Source: Planococcus maritimus
GTDB taxonomy: Bacteria; Bacillota; Bacilli; Bacillales_A; Planococcaceae
Length of the DNA stretch: 42,299 nucleotides
Assembly (NCBI RefSeq): GCF_001592825.1
Contig: NZ_LTZG01000069.1
Coordinates: forward strand, 1-42,299
Direction of reading: 5' to 3'
Below, one piece after another: positions 1-8,694 of the stretch. Position 1 is the stretch's first letter, and every line of letters starts with the position of its first letter. The notes under the pieces were generated by a model. The model had not been told where the DNA came from. It made no database searches and saw only the letters and a program-made list of their open reading frames with translations. Made by a program: the position numbers and the translations under genes.

Positions 1-77
1 CGTTAGGCTACCTCAGTCCGGTTGCTTACCGGCTGTCTTCCCTTAAAAAAGTTGTTTGATTTTGTGTTGACTTACCA
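1..77. repeat. Left copy of 77-bp terminal inverted repeat
   Basis: The first 77 bases are the exact reverse complement of the last 77 bases. The match stops at base 78 (a here, t at the other end). It contains a short hairpin, CCGGT-tgctt-ACCGG. A perfect match of exactly 77 bp at both extreme ends fits a shared k-mer left by a de Bruijn assembler run at k=77. It would then mark the edge of a genomic repeat that flanks both ends, rather than a true transposon terminus. A real terminal inverted repeat cannot be excluded from sequence alone. Confidence 0.9.
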
Positions 78-860
78 ATAAGACAAATGCTCTTCTTGGC
101 TTATTGCCAAAGGCCAGCCCAAAGCGGGAAGCGGCTACTTAAAGATGAAACAAACAATAGCCGACACCTCACCCTCACAAGTCTCACTAAGCGACATCTA
201 CCAGTGGACGATCCCATTCAATAGAGACGCTTCATCGCATATAACATCTAATGAAATCTAAAAGCCGAACCGCGCACAAGGGCGAGCCGAAGCCATGAGA
301 CGAACGTTCTTATCGACTCATGGCGGGAGGCCAGCCCAAAGCGGAAGGCGGCTACTTAAAGATGCAACAAACAACGACCGGTATATCCCACTCACACGCT
401 CAACTAAGCGTCATCTATCAGTGGATGCATGCAATCAAAGCAGATACCTCTTCGCAACCATGATCCAATGAATTTAACAGCCGAACCGCGCCCAAGGGCG
501 AGCCGAAGCCATGAGACGAGCGTTCTTCTCGGCTCATTGGGAGAGGCCAGCCCAAAGCGGAAGGCGGCTACTTGATGATAAAACTATCAGTAGCCGATAC
601 ATCACCCTTAGAAGTCTCACTAAGCGACACCCACCAGCGGATGCATGCAATCAAAGCAGACACCTCTTCGCAACAGTGTCCCAATGAAATCTAACAGCCG
701 AACCGCGCCCAAGGGCGAGCCGAAGCAATAAGACAAATGCTCTTCTTGGCTTATTGCCAAAGGCCAGCCCAAAGCGGGAAGCGGCTACTTAAAGATGAAA
801 TATACAATAACCGCCACATCACACTCCTAAGTCCCACTAAGGACGCAAATCCAGCGAAAC
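76..860 (+). repeat. Tandem array of about 217-bp structured units (about 3.6 copies)
   Basis: The marker aggccagccc recurs at 111, 328, 544 and 761, giving periods of 217, 216 and 217 bp. Each unit holds a hairpin (76-106, 293-323, 509-540, 726-756), then a conserved block ending in gcggctactt, a more variable middle, and a block with gccgaaccgcg...aagggcgagccgaag. The hairpin stem is CAATAAG/CTTATTG in units 1 and 4 and CCATGAG/CTCATGG in unit 2. Two pairs are exchanged compensatorily in the outer stem and one more in the inner three-pair stem, while the 9-nt loop keeps the pattern NNGYTCTTM. Units 1 and 4 share an identical 75-bp block. The last copy fades out about 70 bp before dinB. No convincing protein is encoded. 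The covariation suggests a structured RNA or DNA element of unknown function. Confidence 0.85.
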
Positions 861-929
861 CGAAAAAGCTGAACAGGATGCCTGTTCGCCTATTTTTTGA
901 TACACTGAAAGAAAAAGGAAAGCGAAGCG

Positions 930-2177
930 ATGGTTATGGCGGGGCGCGTGATCTTCCACATTGATATGAATAGCTTTTATGCATCCGTCGAGCAGGCGCA
1001 CGATCCAACGCTGAAGGGGAAAGCACTGGCGATTGCCGGAAACCCAAAAGAGCGCAAAGGCATCATCGTCACCTGCTCCTACGAGGCGCGGGCGCACGGT
1101 ATTTACACGACCATGCAAGTACACGAGGCGAAAAAGAAATACCCAGAACTCTTGCTGATGCCGCCGAATTTCGACCGCTACCGGGAAGCATCACGTCAAA
1201 TGTTCGAGATCCTGCGGACATATACCGATGCGGTCGAACCCGTATCGATCGATGAGGCGTATGTCGATGTGACTGAATTATCGACGGATAAACATCCCGT
1301 GAAAATTGCCGAAGAGCTGCAGCAGCGTATTCTAAAGGAACTCGACTTGCCATGCTCCATTGGCATCGCGCCGAATAAATTCCTCGCCAAAACAGCGTCC
1401 GATATGAAAAAACCACTCGGCATCACCATCCTCCGGAAACGCGATATCCAGCAGATCCTGTGGCCGAGAGACGTCATTGAAATGCATGGCATCGGGGAAA
1501 GCACTGCGAAAAAACTCAATAGCTTAAAACTATTCACCATTGGCGATTTGGCAAATGCGCCGGAAGGCTTGATCAAAGAGAAAATGGGAAAAAACGGCGT
1601 GCGGCTGCAGGCGCGTGCCAGAGGAGAAGACAGCCGCGAAGTTGATCCGGATTCGATTTATGACCGAAAAAGTGTCGGCACCTCGACGACTTTGCCGTTT
1701 GATGAGACCGATCTCGAAAGCTTGCAGAAAATATTTCGGACGCTCAGCGCGAAAGTCGCAGCAAGGCTCCATGCGAAAAACTTGGCGGGGCCGACCGTCA
1801 GCATCCAGACGCGCAGTTCGGACTGGAAAAACCGCACCCGCAGCGTTACTTTGAACAATACCGTATGGAAAGAGCCAGACATCATGCTGCAGGCGTGGCA
1901 ATTGTTCGAAACGCATTGGAACGGTGAACCGCTGCGGCTTGTCGGTGTCACTGTCTCAAACGTCGTCGACAAGGGCGACATGACTGAGCAATTATCACTC
2001 TTCAATTTTGAAGAACACGCGAAAGATGAACCAATTCTGGACTTGGTCGCCAAACTTGAAAACCGTTTCGGCAAAGGCTCTGTCTCTAGGGGAATGCCGT
2101 ATCATCAATCGAAGCATGATGCACAAACCAGCTTAAGCAAAGATTTTCTGAGTGACCATGAGAGGAAGAAACGCTAA
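930..2177 (+). CDS. dinB: DNA polymerase IV (Y-family translesion polymerase)
   Basis: This 415-residue protein has the normal length for Pol IV. It shows the Y-family palm motifs: IDMNSFYASVEQ near residue 11 (catalytic D12) and SIDEAYVDVT with D108 and E109. CSIGIAPNKFLAKTASDMKK and the HGIGESTAKKL helix-hairpin-helix follow, then the little-finger domain. A QLSLF clamp-binding motif lies at about residues 354-358. The enzyme copies past damaged bases with low fidelity at sliding-clamp-bound forks. The ATG at 930 sits about 10 nt after AAGGA, so it is preferred over the ATG at 936. The stop overlaps the next gene's start, so the two are translationally coupled. The same pair (yqjH-yqjK) is adjacent in Bacillus subtilis. 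Confidence 0.96.
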   Translation: MVMAGRVIFHIDMNSFYASVEQAHDPTLKGKALAIAGNPKERKGIIVTCSYEARAHGIYTTMQVHEAKKKYPELLLMPPNFDRYREASRQMFEILRTYTDAVEPVSIDEAYVDVTELSTDKHPVKIAEELQQRILKELDLPCSIGIAPNKFLAKTASDMKKPLGITILRKRDIQQILWPRDVIEMHGIGESTAKKLNSLKLFTIGDLANAPEGLIKEKMGKNGVRLQARARGEDSREVDPDSIYDRKSVGTSTTLPFDETDLESLQKIFRTLSAKVAARLHAKNLAGPTVSIQTRSSDWKNRTRSVTLNNTVWKEPDIMLQAWQLFETHWNGEPLRLVGVTVSNVVDKGDMTEQLSLFNFEEHAKDEPILDLVAKLENRFGKGSVSRGMPYHQSKHDAQTSLSKDFLSDHERKKR

Positions 2178-3130
2178 TGCAAGTATTATTTTTAGGAACA
2201 GGGGCGGGCATGCCGTCGAAACAACGCAACACATCGGCACTCGCTTTGAAATTACACGAAGAGCGCGGGGCTATTTGGTTGTTTGACTGCGGAGAAGCGG
2301 TCCAGCACCAGATTCTTGAGACGACCATTAAACCACGAAAAATTGAGAAAATCTTTATTACACATATGCATGGCGACCATATATTCGGCTTGCCTGGGCT
2401 ATTGGGCTCGCGTTCGTTTCAAGGTGGCGATGAGCCCCTCGACTTATATGGACCGAAAGAGCTGAAGGAATACATCGAAATGACCTTGCGCTTGAGCCGG
2501 ACGCATTTGACTTATCCCATCCGCTTTCATGAAGTAACTGAAGGCGTTATTTTTGAAGACAAAACAATGACGGTCGAAGCCGGTCTGTTGGAACACGTCA
2601 TTCCGACTTACGGCTACCGGATTGAACAAAAACCGCTATTGCCGAAGCTTGATATGAACAAGGCGAAACAACTCGGCGTCCCGAAAGGCCCACTGCTGGC
2701 CAAGTTAAAGTCCGGGGAAACTGTCGAACTAGAGGATGGCCGAAAGATAGAGTCCAGCGCCGTAACTGAACCAGCAGAGCCCGGGTTTACAGTCACGATC
2801 CTTGGTGATACCCAGTATTGCTCAAAATCGGAGCACTTAGCGCAGGATGCCGACCTGGTCGTCCACGAAGCAACGTTCGACGGGGAAACGGAGAAATTGG
2901 CCAAGGATTACGGCCATTCGACGATTTTGGATGCAGCGACCGTCGCAAGTCGCGCGCAGGCGCAAAAGCTTATCGTCAATCACGTGAGTGCCCGTTTTAT
3001 GCCCGAGCATGAAAAAGAGTTACTGAAAAACATGCGGAAAGTCCACGAAGACAGTGAAATTGCCCATGATTTTGATGAGTTCGATTGGGTGAAAAAAGAA
3101 CGCAAAATGGTGAAAATAGCAGGACATTGA
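2177..3130 (+). CDS. rnz: Ribonuclease Z (tRNA 3' endonuclease)
   Basis: The 317-residue metallo-beta-lactamase-fold protein carries the signature HMHGDH at residues 63-68 followed by IFGLPGLLGSRSF, typical of RNase Z. ILGDTQYC and VHEATF, later metal-site motifs, are also present, and HSTILDAA supplies the family HST loop. It removes 3' trailers from tRNA precursors in the cytoplasm, using zinc. The length is close to the usual 307-310 residues. Its ATG overlaps the dinB TAA by one base (TAATG), so it probably depends on dinB translation. Confidence 0.96.
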   Translation: MQVLFLGTGAGMPSKQRNTSALALKLHEERGAIWLFDCGEAVQHQILETTIKPRKIEKIFITHMHGDHIFGLPGLLGSRSFQGGDEPLDLYGPKELKEYIEMTLRLSRTHLTYPIRFHEVTEGVIFEDKTMTVEAGLLEHVIPTYGYRIEQKPLLPKLDMNKAKQLGVPKGPLLAKLKSGETVELEDGRKIESSAVTEPAEPGFTVTILGDTQYCSKSEHLAQDADLVVHEATFDGETEKLAKDYGHSTILDAATVASRAQAQKLIVNHVSARFMPEHEKELLKNMRKVHEDSEIAHDFDEFDWVKKERKMVKIAGH

Positions 3131-3220
3131 GCCAATAAGCGCTTTCCAATTGGTTTCGAATGAAGCATTTAAGGAAGCGTTTGTGAATTGTGCCACAATA
3201 GCCGAAAGGATGTGCGGAAC

Positions 3221-3928
3221 ATGGATTTTCAAACAGTCATGGAGGAACTGCAAGCTTTGGGCAAAGAACGCACCAAAAAAATGTATGTATCGAGTGGAGC
3301 AAAAGAACCGGTATTTGGCGTTGCAACAGGTGCGATGAAACCAATGGCCAAGCAAATTAAAATCGATCAGCCGCTGGCAGAAGAATTGTATGCAACGGGC
3401 AATTACGACGCTATGTACTTTGCCGGCATTATCGCCGACCCGAAAGTGATGACGGAATCCGATTTCGACCGCTGGATGGACGGAGCTTATTTTTATATGC
3501 TGTCGGATTATGTTGTGGCGGTCACTTTGTCAGAATCCGATATCGCCCAGCAAGTCGCTGATAAATGGATCGAAAGCGGTGAAGAGCTGCGCATGTCCGC
3601 TGGCTGGAGCTGTTATTGCTGGTTGCTTGGAAACCGGAAGGACAGTGAATTCCAGAAAGACAAAATATCGGCTATGCTGGACAAAGTAAAGCATGAGATT
3701 CATCAAGCACCTGAACGGACGAAAGCATCGATGAATAATTTTCTCTACACCGTTGGTATTTCTTACAAACCCTTGAGCGAAAAAGCGGCCGAAACCGCCA
3801 AAGCTGTCGGCAAAGTTGAGCTCAAACGGGAAAACAAGAAACCCACTCAACTCTATGCCTACGACAGCATCCAGCAAGGCTTGGAAAAAGGGCGCCTTGG
3901 ATTCAAACGCAAATTTGTCAGATGTTAA
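3221..3928 (+). CDS. DNA alkylation repair protein (AlkD-like)
   Basis: The 235-residue helical protein resembles the AlkC/AlkD HEAT-repeat DNA glycosylases that excise alkylated bases. It begins MDFQTVMEELQALG, keeps KKMYVSSGAKEPVFGV near the N terminus, and has helical repeats with the WMDGAYFYMLSDYVVAV segment characteristic of the family. The start is taken as the ATG at 3221, about 10 nt after AAAGGA; a TTG at 3188 in the same frame lacks a ribosome binding site. It follows rnz by 90 bp and may share its transcript. A hairpin terminator follows. With dinB it makes a small DNA-damage group. Confidence 0.82.
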   Translation: MDFQTVMEELQALGKERTKKMYVSSGAKEPVFGVATGAMKPMAKQIKIDQPLAEELYATGNYDAMYFAGIIADPKVMTESDFDRWMDGAYFYMLSDYVVAVTLSESDIAQQVADKWIESGEELRMSAGWSCYCWLLGNRKDSEFQKDKISAMLDKVKHEIHQAPERTKASMNNFLYTVGISYKPLSEKAAETAKAVGKVELKRENKKPTQLYAYDSIQQGLEKGRLGFKRKFVRC

Positions 3929-3941
3929 TAGGAGGAAGAAA

Positions 3942-3974
3942 AAGTGCCACCATTAAAGGGTTGGCGCTTTTTTT
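3942..3974 (+). terminator. Rho-independent terminator after alkD-like gene
   Basis: AAGTGCCA pairs with TGGCGCTT (one G-T pair) and is followed by a run of T. It lies just after the 3928 stop. Confidence 0.8.
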
Positions 3975-4021
3975 ATAGAATAAGTACTAGTTGTTCCGAA
4001 GCCGCTTAAGGAGATGAGAAT

Positions 4022-4486
4022 ATGTTTAGAGGAATCAGTTTTGAATTGCCAAACGATTATGGAAGTTTTTTGAAAGACATTCTTCAGCCAGTAAACGTTC
4101 AATCCTTTAATTGGCACATAGATAACATAGAAACCTACACAGCCAGAAATGATAGAGCGAATGGGGAGTTGTTCCCCCAAAATGGAACGATCCTGGAAGG
4201 TTTCAAGTTAAAGGAAGCAATCGAAACAGAAAAGGTTTATGTGATTTTTGCGGAACTTCGCGCTTTTCAAGGAGCTGTCACTTCACATCCTCAGACCTAC
4301 GAAGAGTTCGCCGCAAGCGACTGCCAGTTGGTCCTGCTAATTGCTGATACAATTTATACGACAATCTATTGCAAAGATCAAACGATGCTCCTTGCGCTCT
4401 ATGAGAACGGACGCAGCTTTGGTTTTCGCAATTTGGCATATATAAATGAACAAAACGATTCGCGTACTAGGCTTTCGGTGTGGTAA
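4022..4486 (+). CDS. DUF2691 family protein
   Basis: This is a 154-residue soluble protein starting MFRGISFELPNDYGSFL, with FNWHIDN near residue 37. That pattern is recognisable as the DUF2691 family of Bacilli, whose function is unknown. No signal peptide or membrane segment is visible. The start follows AAGGAG with good spacing. It stands alone between the terminator at 3974 and the gene at 4583. The family assignment is from memory of the motif pattern; no function is proposed. Confidence 0.7.
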   Translation: MFRGISFELPNDYGSFLKDILQPVNVQSFNWHIDNIETYTARNDRANGELFPQNGTILEGFKLKEAIETEKVYVIFAELRAFQGAVTSHPQTYEEFAASDCQLVLLIADTIYTTIYCKDQTMLLALYENGRSFGFRNLAYINEQNDSRTRLSVW

Positions 4487-4582
4487 ACAAGAAGGGTGCC
4501 CTTGGCTGAGCGAATTAAAGAACATGAATAGCAGGTAAGGAACGAACTATAAAAAATCCATCATTCTAAAAGGAGAACGATT

Positions 4583-5236
4583 ATGCACGCATTAGTAATT
4601 GGCGCAACAGGAGCAACGGGAAAAGACCTCGTCGAGCAATTGATGAAAGACGATTCATTTGAAAAAGTCGACGTCTTCGCAAGGCGTCCTTTGGATATAC
4701 AACACGACAAATTAACGGTTCGAGTCATCGATTTTGACCAGCCGGAAGAATGGCGAGACTTGGTGACAGGCGATGTTCTTTTTTCCTCTTTAGGCACCAC
4801 GATCAAAGCAGCAGGAAGCAAAGAGGCGCAGTGGAAAGTCGATTACGGCTACCAATATGAGTTTGCTAAAGCGGCAAAAGAAAACGGGGTTGAACGTTTT
4901 GTATTGGTGTCAGCTGAGTTCGCTTCTCCAAAAGCGCGCAGCTTTTATTCGAAGATGAAAGGTCAATTAGAGGAAGCGGTCAAAGAACTAGGGTTTCCCA
5001 AATTAAGCATCCTCAAGCCGCCCATCTTAAAGCGGAAAGGCAGTGACCGCACATTGGAAGTGTTAGGATTAAAGGTTATTCAATTAGTGAATAAGGTAGG
5101 GTTGCTTCGTTCGCAACAGCCACTTCCGACTGAAGTGCTCGCGCAGGCTATGATCAATTCAGCCAAACAAACTACAAGTAATGGCGAAGTTTTGATAGGT
5201 GAAGTCATCAGAGAACGCGCCCAATCTTACGAGTAA
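4583..5236 (+). CDS. NAD(P)-binding Rossmann protein (TIP30-like atypical SDR)
   Basis: The 217-residue protein opens with the dinucleotide-binding loop GATGATGKDLVEQL (residues 8-21). It then has ARRPLD, FSSLGTTIKAAGS and RFVLVSAEFASPKARSFYSKMKG, where Y and K mimic the SDR YxxxK. This is the layout of the HTATIP2/TIP30-type NAD(P)H-binding family. The substrate is unknown. The ATG follows AAAAGGAG at ideal spacing. No operon partner is evident. Confidence 0.82.
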   Translation: MHALVIGATGATGKDLVEQLMKDDSFEKVDVFARRPLDIQHDKLTVRVIDFDQPEEWRDLVTGDVLFSSLGTTIKAAGSKEAQWKVDYGYQYEFAKAAKENGVERFVLVSAEFASPKARSFYSKMKGQLEEAVKELGFPKLSILKPPILKRKGSDRTLEVLGLKVIQLVNKVGLLRSQQPLPTEVLAQAMINSAKQTTSNGEVLIGEVIRERAQSYE

Positions 5237-5294
5237 AAATTATTCATAATAGACACTTTAGACAACCCTCGATAAAGAAAGGTTTGATAGGCTT

Positions 5295-6677
5295 TTGAAT
5301 AAGGGAAGTTCGCCTTTGAAAAGAACTTTAGGTATAGTCTTATTGACCGCAATTATTATAATATTAATTCATTCATATATTCAAATTCATTCAAATGAAC
5401 CAACGGATGAAATGTTGAATGATGACGCCCTAAGCAAAAGTACGAATCATGCCATTGATCTTGAAATGACAGAAGCGGGAACTTTCCGAATATCTGCAGA
5501 GGTAATGGTTAAAAATGACTCGCAGGAAAGTTGGTCGGACATGGCGTTTTTCTTTGTGCCGAATGAAATGAATAGCAAGTCAAATGTCGCTGAAGTAAAT
5601 TCAATTAGTTCGGCTGGGCATCAGATGGACTATGAATTGAATAACGGCGTATTATTCATTGAGCTCGATTCGGAGTTGCTTCCAGGTAAGCAACAGACGA
5701 TCTTGGTTGAATACAGTCTTACTGTACCGGAAGACGGCTTGCGTTTGACTCGCTCCGAAAACAATATTTATTTGGCCCATTGGTATCCGATGCTTGCTGA
5801 ATACGACACTGGTTGGCAAGTCAATGCTTATGATCCCAAAGGAGAATCTTATGAAACGGGGTATGGTGATTATGCAATCACTTACCGGCTGCCTGACGAG
5901 TACTTGATAACCACTTCTGCTCCGGACGGGCCGGCGCAAGCTAGTTCATCCGGTACTTTGATTGGCAAAACCATCAAAGATTTCTACGCGGCGTTTTTGA
6001 ATCCGGCCGATTGGCAAGTCACAGAGCGCAAGTCGGGGGAGACAGAGCTTCGAGTGTTTGTGCCGGCGGAGTCCGCCATCTTGGAAGAAACGGCTGAACT
6101 GTCTGTTGAAGCATTTGCTTTTTTTGAACAAAACATTGGCGATTATCCGTTTGCTGAACTGGATTTGATCGCAAATGACGGCTATATGGAATATCCAAAT
6201 ATCGTCGAAGTCCCGATGGATGAAGCTTTGCTCGATTCGATTCTTGTGCACGAAATCGCGCATCAATGGTTTTATTATTTGGTCAGCAATGATCCTTACG
6301 AAAATGCTTGGTTAGATGAAAGTCTAACTGAATTCAGCACCGGCCTGTTCCTCAGCGATTATTACGGCGATGAAGACAGCGGTTTCCAAACCGCACAAGC
6401 ATATAAAGCCTCCACCACGCCGAAACCGTATGCGGATTTGGCACTCGACGAATTCGATACAGCTGCTTATTATGCCACTATCTACGGGGAAGTGCCTTTA
6501 TTGATGAAGGGCTTTTTCGATCAACAGGGCGGAAATGAGGCTGCTTTGGAGTTTTTAGCGGCTTATTACGAAGAGTTCCAATTCCGTCGAGTGACAAAAC
6601 AACAGTTCCGCGACTTTTTTGAAGGCTATTTCGAAGGCGATCAGCAGGAATTTTTAAACAGCTGGCTACAAACCTGA
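5295..6677 (+). CDS. Membrane-anchored M1 family metallopeptidase
   Basis: The 460-residue protein has one N-terminal hydrophobic anchor (about residues 11-30, rich in Ile and Leu), then an extracellular domain. The zinc motif is HEIAHQW at 319-323, with the third ligand E342 in AWLDESLTEF, matching HExxH-x18-E of gluzincins. Upstream, the segment GYMEYPNIVEV takes the place of the canonical GAMEN exopeptidase motif, so aminopeptidase specificity is uncertain. Start: TTG at 5295, about 12 nt after AAAGAAAGG. A strong terminator follows at 6755. It probably cleaves peptides at the outer face of the membrane. Confidence 0.85.
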   Translation: MNKGSSPLKRTLGIVLLTAIIIILIHSYIQIHSNEPTDEMLNDDALSKSTNHAIDLEMTEAGTFRISAEVMVKNDSQESWSDMAFFFVPNEMNSKSNVAEVNSISSAGHQMDYELNNGVLFIELDSELLPGKQQTILVEYSLTVPEDGLRLTRSENNIYLAHWYPMLAEYDTGWQVNAYDPKGESYETGYGDYAITYRLPDEYLITTSAPDGPAQASSSGTLIGKTIKDFYAAFLNPADWQVTERKSGETELRVFVPAESAILEETAELSVEAFAFFEQNIGDYPFAELDLIANDGYMEYPNIVEVPMDEALLDSILVHEIAHQWFYYLVSNDPYENAWLDESLTEFSTGLFLSDYYGDEDSGFQTAQAYKASTTPKPYADLALDEFDTAAYYATIYGEVPLLMKGFFDQQGGNEAALEFLAAYYEEFQFRRVTKQQFRDFFEGYFEGDQQEFLNSWLQT

Positions 6678-6754
6678 ATTTAAAGGCACGTCGAAATGAA
6701 ACAGCTGGCATAGGTTGACCAGGAACTGCCACGAGAATTTTAGATATTATATAA

Positions 6755-6794
6755 AAAAGAGGAAGCGCTAAACATTCAGCGTTTCCTCTTTTCT
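6755..6794 (+). terminator. Terminator after M1 peptidase gene
   Basis: AAAAGAGGAAGCGCT pairs with AGCGTTTCCTCTTTT across an eight-base loop, and the stem ends in T-rich sequence. Confidence 0.88.
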
Positions 6795-6932
6795 GTGTTT
6801 CGGTGTATGCCTTTTCTCCTGACAGAAATGGGTTTTAGGGAATCCAATATTTTCCTTTAAGCAGATAGATAGAGACTGTTCGAAATCTTGTAGGTATAAC
6901 TTTTCAAATATAGCAAATAATCTGTAATCTCG

Positions 6933-6961
6933 TTGAATGTCCAAATTTACTTCGGTATACT
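6933..6961 (+). promoter_or_regulatory. Sigma-A promoter of the M4 protease gene
   Basis: TTGAAT (6933-6938) and TATACT (6956-6961) are separated by 17 bp, ending 30 bp upstream of the TTG start. The rest of the 6795-6932 gap shows nothing recognisable. Confidence 0.75.
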
Positions 6962-6991
6962 AAATTTCATTAAGGTTGAGGAGGAAAAAAT

Positions 6992-8617
6992 TTGAAGAAA
7001 AAATACATTATGCCTGTTATATTATCATCTGCACTCGTCGCCAGTTCGTTTACAGTGAGCACTGCGTTAGCAAATGGGCAATCTGAAAAAACGTGGAACG
7101 AAAACGCCCATGTCCCTGTATTCGTGAAAGAAAAAATCGCAGAGAAACGGTCTTCAAGCAATGCGTCGAATGCGCTTGATTATCTTGCGGAAAACGAGAA
7201 AAAGACTGGCTTGAAAAACCCGAAGAAAAACTTGCAGCAAAAAGCGGTGGAAAAAGACGATCTCGGCATGACGCATGTCCGTTTTAACCAGGCAGTCAAC
7301 GGTATCCCGGTTGAAGGGGCGGAAGTGGTCGTTCATTACAACGAACAAGACGAATTGGTGTCCGTTAACGGAGCCCATTTCCCTGAAGCGTCCACGAGCA
7401 GCATCGACACGGCGCCGACTGTGAGCCTTGTCAAAGCCGTTCAAACAGCGAAAAACGCAGTTGAAGCACCAGAAGAGCTTGAGTATGCACCTGAATCGGA
7501 AGTCGTCGTTTATCCGTTTGAAGAAAAAAACCATTTAGCTTATAAGGTTAATGTGAACTTCATGGGGGATCAACCCGGCAACTGGTTTGTCTTTGTGGAT
7601 GCGAAAAGCGGGGAAGTGATCGATCAGTATAATGCCATCATGCACGCTCAAGACATCCATCAATCGGTCGGCACCGGCGTACTTGGCGAACAGCGCAAAA
7701 TCCACACGACCAAGATAAAAGAAGCTAAGGGAGGCACGACCTTCAGCTTGTCCGATGAGTCACATGAAGGCCTAGAAGGCATCTATACATTGGATGCAAA
7801 TGACGGGGAGATTTTCACGAATCACAGCGCCTCGTGGAAAGATGAATACTTACGCCCGGCTGTAGATGCACATTTCAACTCCGAGCAAGTATATGAATAT
7901 TTCCATGACGAACACGACCGCAACTCACTTGACGACAATGGAATGGCGATTATTTCCTATGTGCATTATGGAGAAAGCTATAATAATGCGTTCTGGAATG
8001 GCCGCTATATGACATACGGCGACGGCGATGGATCGTTTATGGTGCCATTGTCTGCGGGACTAGACGTAGCTGCACATGAAATGACGCATGGCGTGATCTC
8101 CAATTCAGCGAATCTCCGGTACCGTTTTGAGTCAGGCGCGTTGAACGAATCCTTTGCAGACATTTTCGGCGTATTGGTCGATTCAGACGATTGGGAACTT
8201 GGTGAGGACATCATGGGTCCTGATGCCAAAGAAGACGGGAGAGTCTCATTGCGCAGCTTAAGTGACCCGAGCAAATATCCTGTCAAAGCGGATTATATTC
8301 CATATGGCGACGGGGAAGGCAATTACCCTTCTCATATGGACGAATTCTATGATTTGCCGATCAATTTGGATAACGGCGGTGTCCATATCAATTCATCGAT
8401 TACCAACCATGCCGCTTATTTGATCGGTGAAGAAATCGGTAAGGAAAAACTCGGCCAGATTTTCTACCGTGCGTTAACGGTCTATTTGACGCCAACTTCC
8501 AATTTCAGCGAAGCGCGCAAGCTTATCGTCCAATCGGCGGCTGATATCTACGGAGAAGGAAGTGCGGAAGAGAAAGCTACGGCTAAAGGGTTCGATCAAG
8601 TCGGAATTTACGAATAA
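6992..8617 (+). CDS. Secreted thermolysin-family (M4) neutral metalloprotease
   Basis: This is a 541-residue pre-pro-enzyme. Residues 1-27 form a Sec signal peptide (basic KKK, hydrophobic core, probable cleavage after ALA). An FTP propeptide and a PepSY-like segment run to about 225, followed by the catalytic domain. The zinc site is HEMTH at 362-366, with E386 in ALNESFAD 20 residues on, as in thermolysin. H465 in GGVHINSS is the transition-state histidine. Bacillolysin-type secreted proteases degrade extracellular protein. The TTG start is fixed by GGAGG ten bases upstream. It has its own promoter and terminator and is monocistronic. Confidence 0.96.
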   Translation: MKKKYIMPVILSSALVASSFTVSTALANGQSEKTWNENAHVPVFVKEKIAEKRSSSNASNALDYLAENEKKTGLKNPKKNLQQKAVEKDDLGMTHVRFNQAVNGIPVEGAEVVVHYNEQDELVSVNGAHFPEASTSSIDTAPTVSLVKAVQTAKNAVEAPEELEYAPESEVVVYPFEEKNHLAYKVNVNFMGDQPGNWFVFVDAKSGEVIDQYNAIMHAQDIHQSVGTGVLGEQRKIHTTKIKEAKGGTTFSLSDESHEGLEGIYTLDANDGEIFTNHSASWKDEYLRPAVDAHFNSEQVYEYFHDEHDRNSLDDNGMAIISYVHYGESYNNAFWNGRYMTYGDGDGSFMVPLSAGLDVAAHEMTHGVISNSANLRYRFESGALNESFADIFGVLVDSDDWELGEDIMGPDAKEDGRVSLRSLSDPSKYPVKADYIPYGDGEGNYPSHMDEFYDLPINLDNGGVHINSSITNHAAYLIGEEIGKEKLGQIFYRALTVYLTPTSNFSEARKLIVQSAADIYGEGSAEEKATAKGFDQVGIYE

Positions 8618-8635
8618 AATATACACAGACAGCAC

Positions 8636-8682
8636 AATAAGAGCCCTTCCAAAGTCTATTGATTTTGGAAGGGCTCTTATTT
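8636..8682. terminator. Bidirectional terminator between M4 protease and PTS genes
   Basis: AATAAGAGCCCTTCCAAA pairs perfectly with TTTGGAAGGGCTCTTATT. A-rich and T-rich flanks on both sides let it serve the convergent genes ending at 8617 (plus) and 8695 (minus). Confidence 0.92.
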
Positions 8683-8694
8683 AATAGAGGCTCT

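Noticed and set aside
1..8. CGTTAGGC at the start and GCCTAACG at the end resemble the GTTRRRY/RYYYAAC ends of integron attC sites.
   Set aside because: The outer edge of the 77-bp repeat is probably set by the assembler's k-mer length, not by biology. No integrase or cassette structure is present.
76..860. Repeat array considered as a CRISPR array.
   Set aside because: Units are about 217 bp, diverged, without regular spacers, and no cas genes are present.
737..964. Open frame of 75 codons across the last repeat unit and dinB start.
   Set aside because: It lies in repeat sequence, has no ribosome binding site, and overlaps dinB in another frame.
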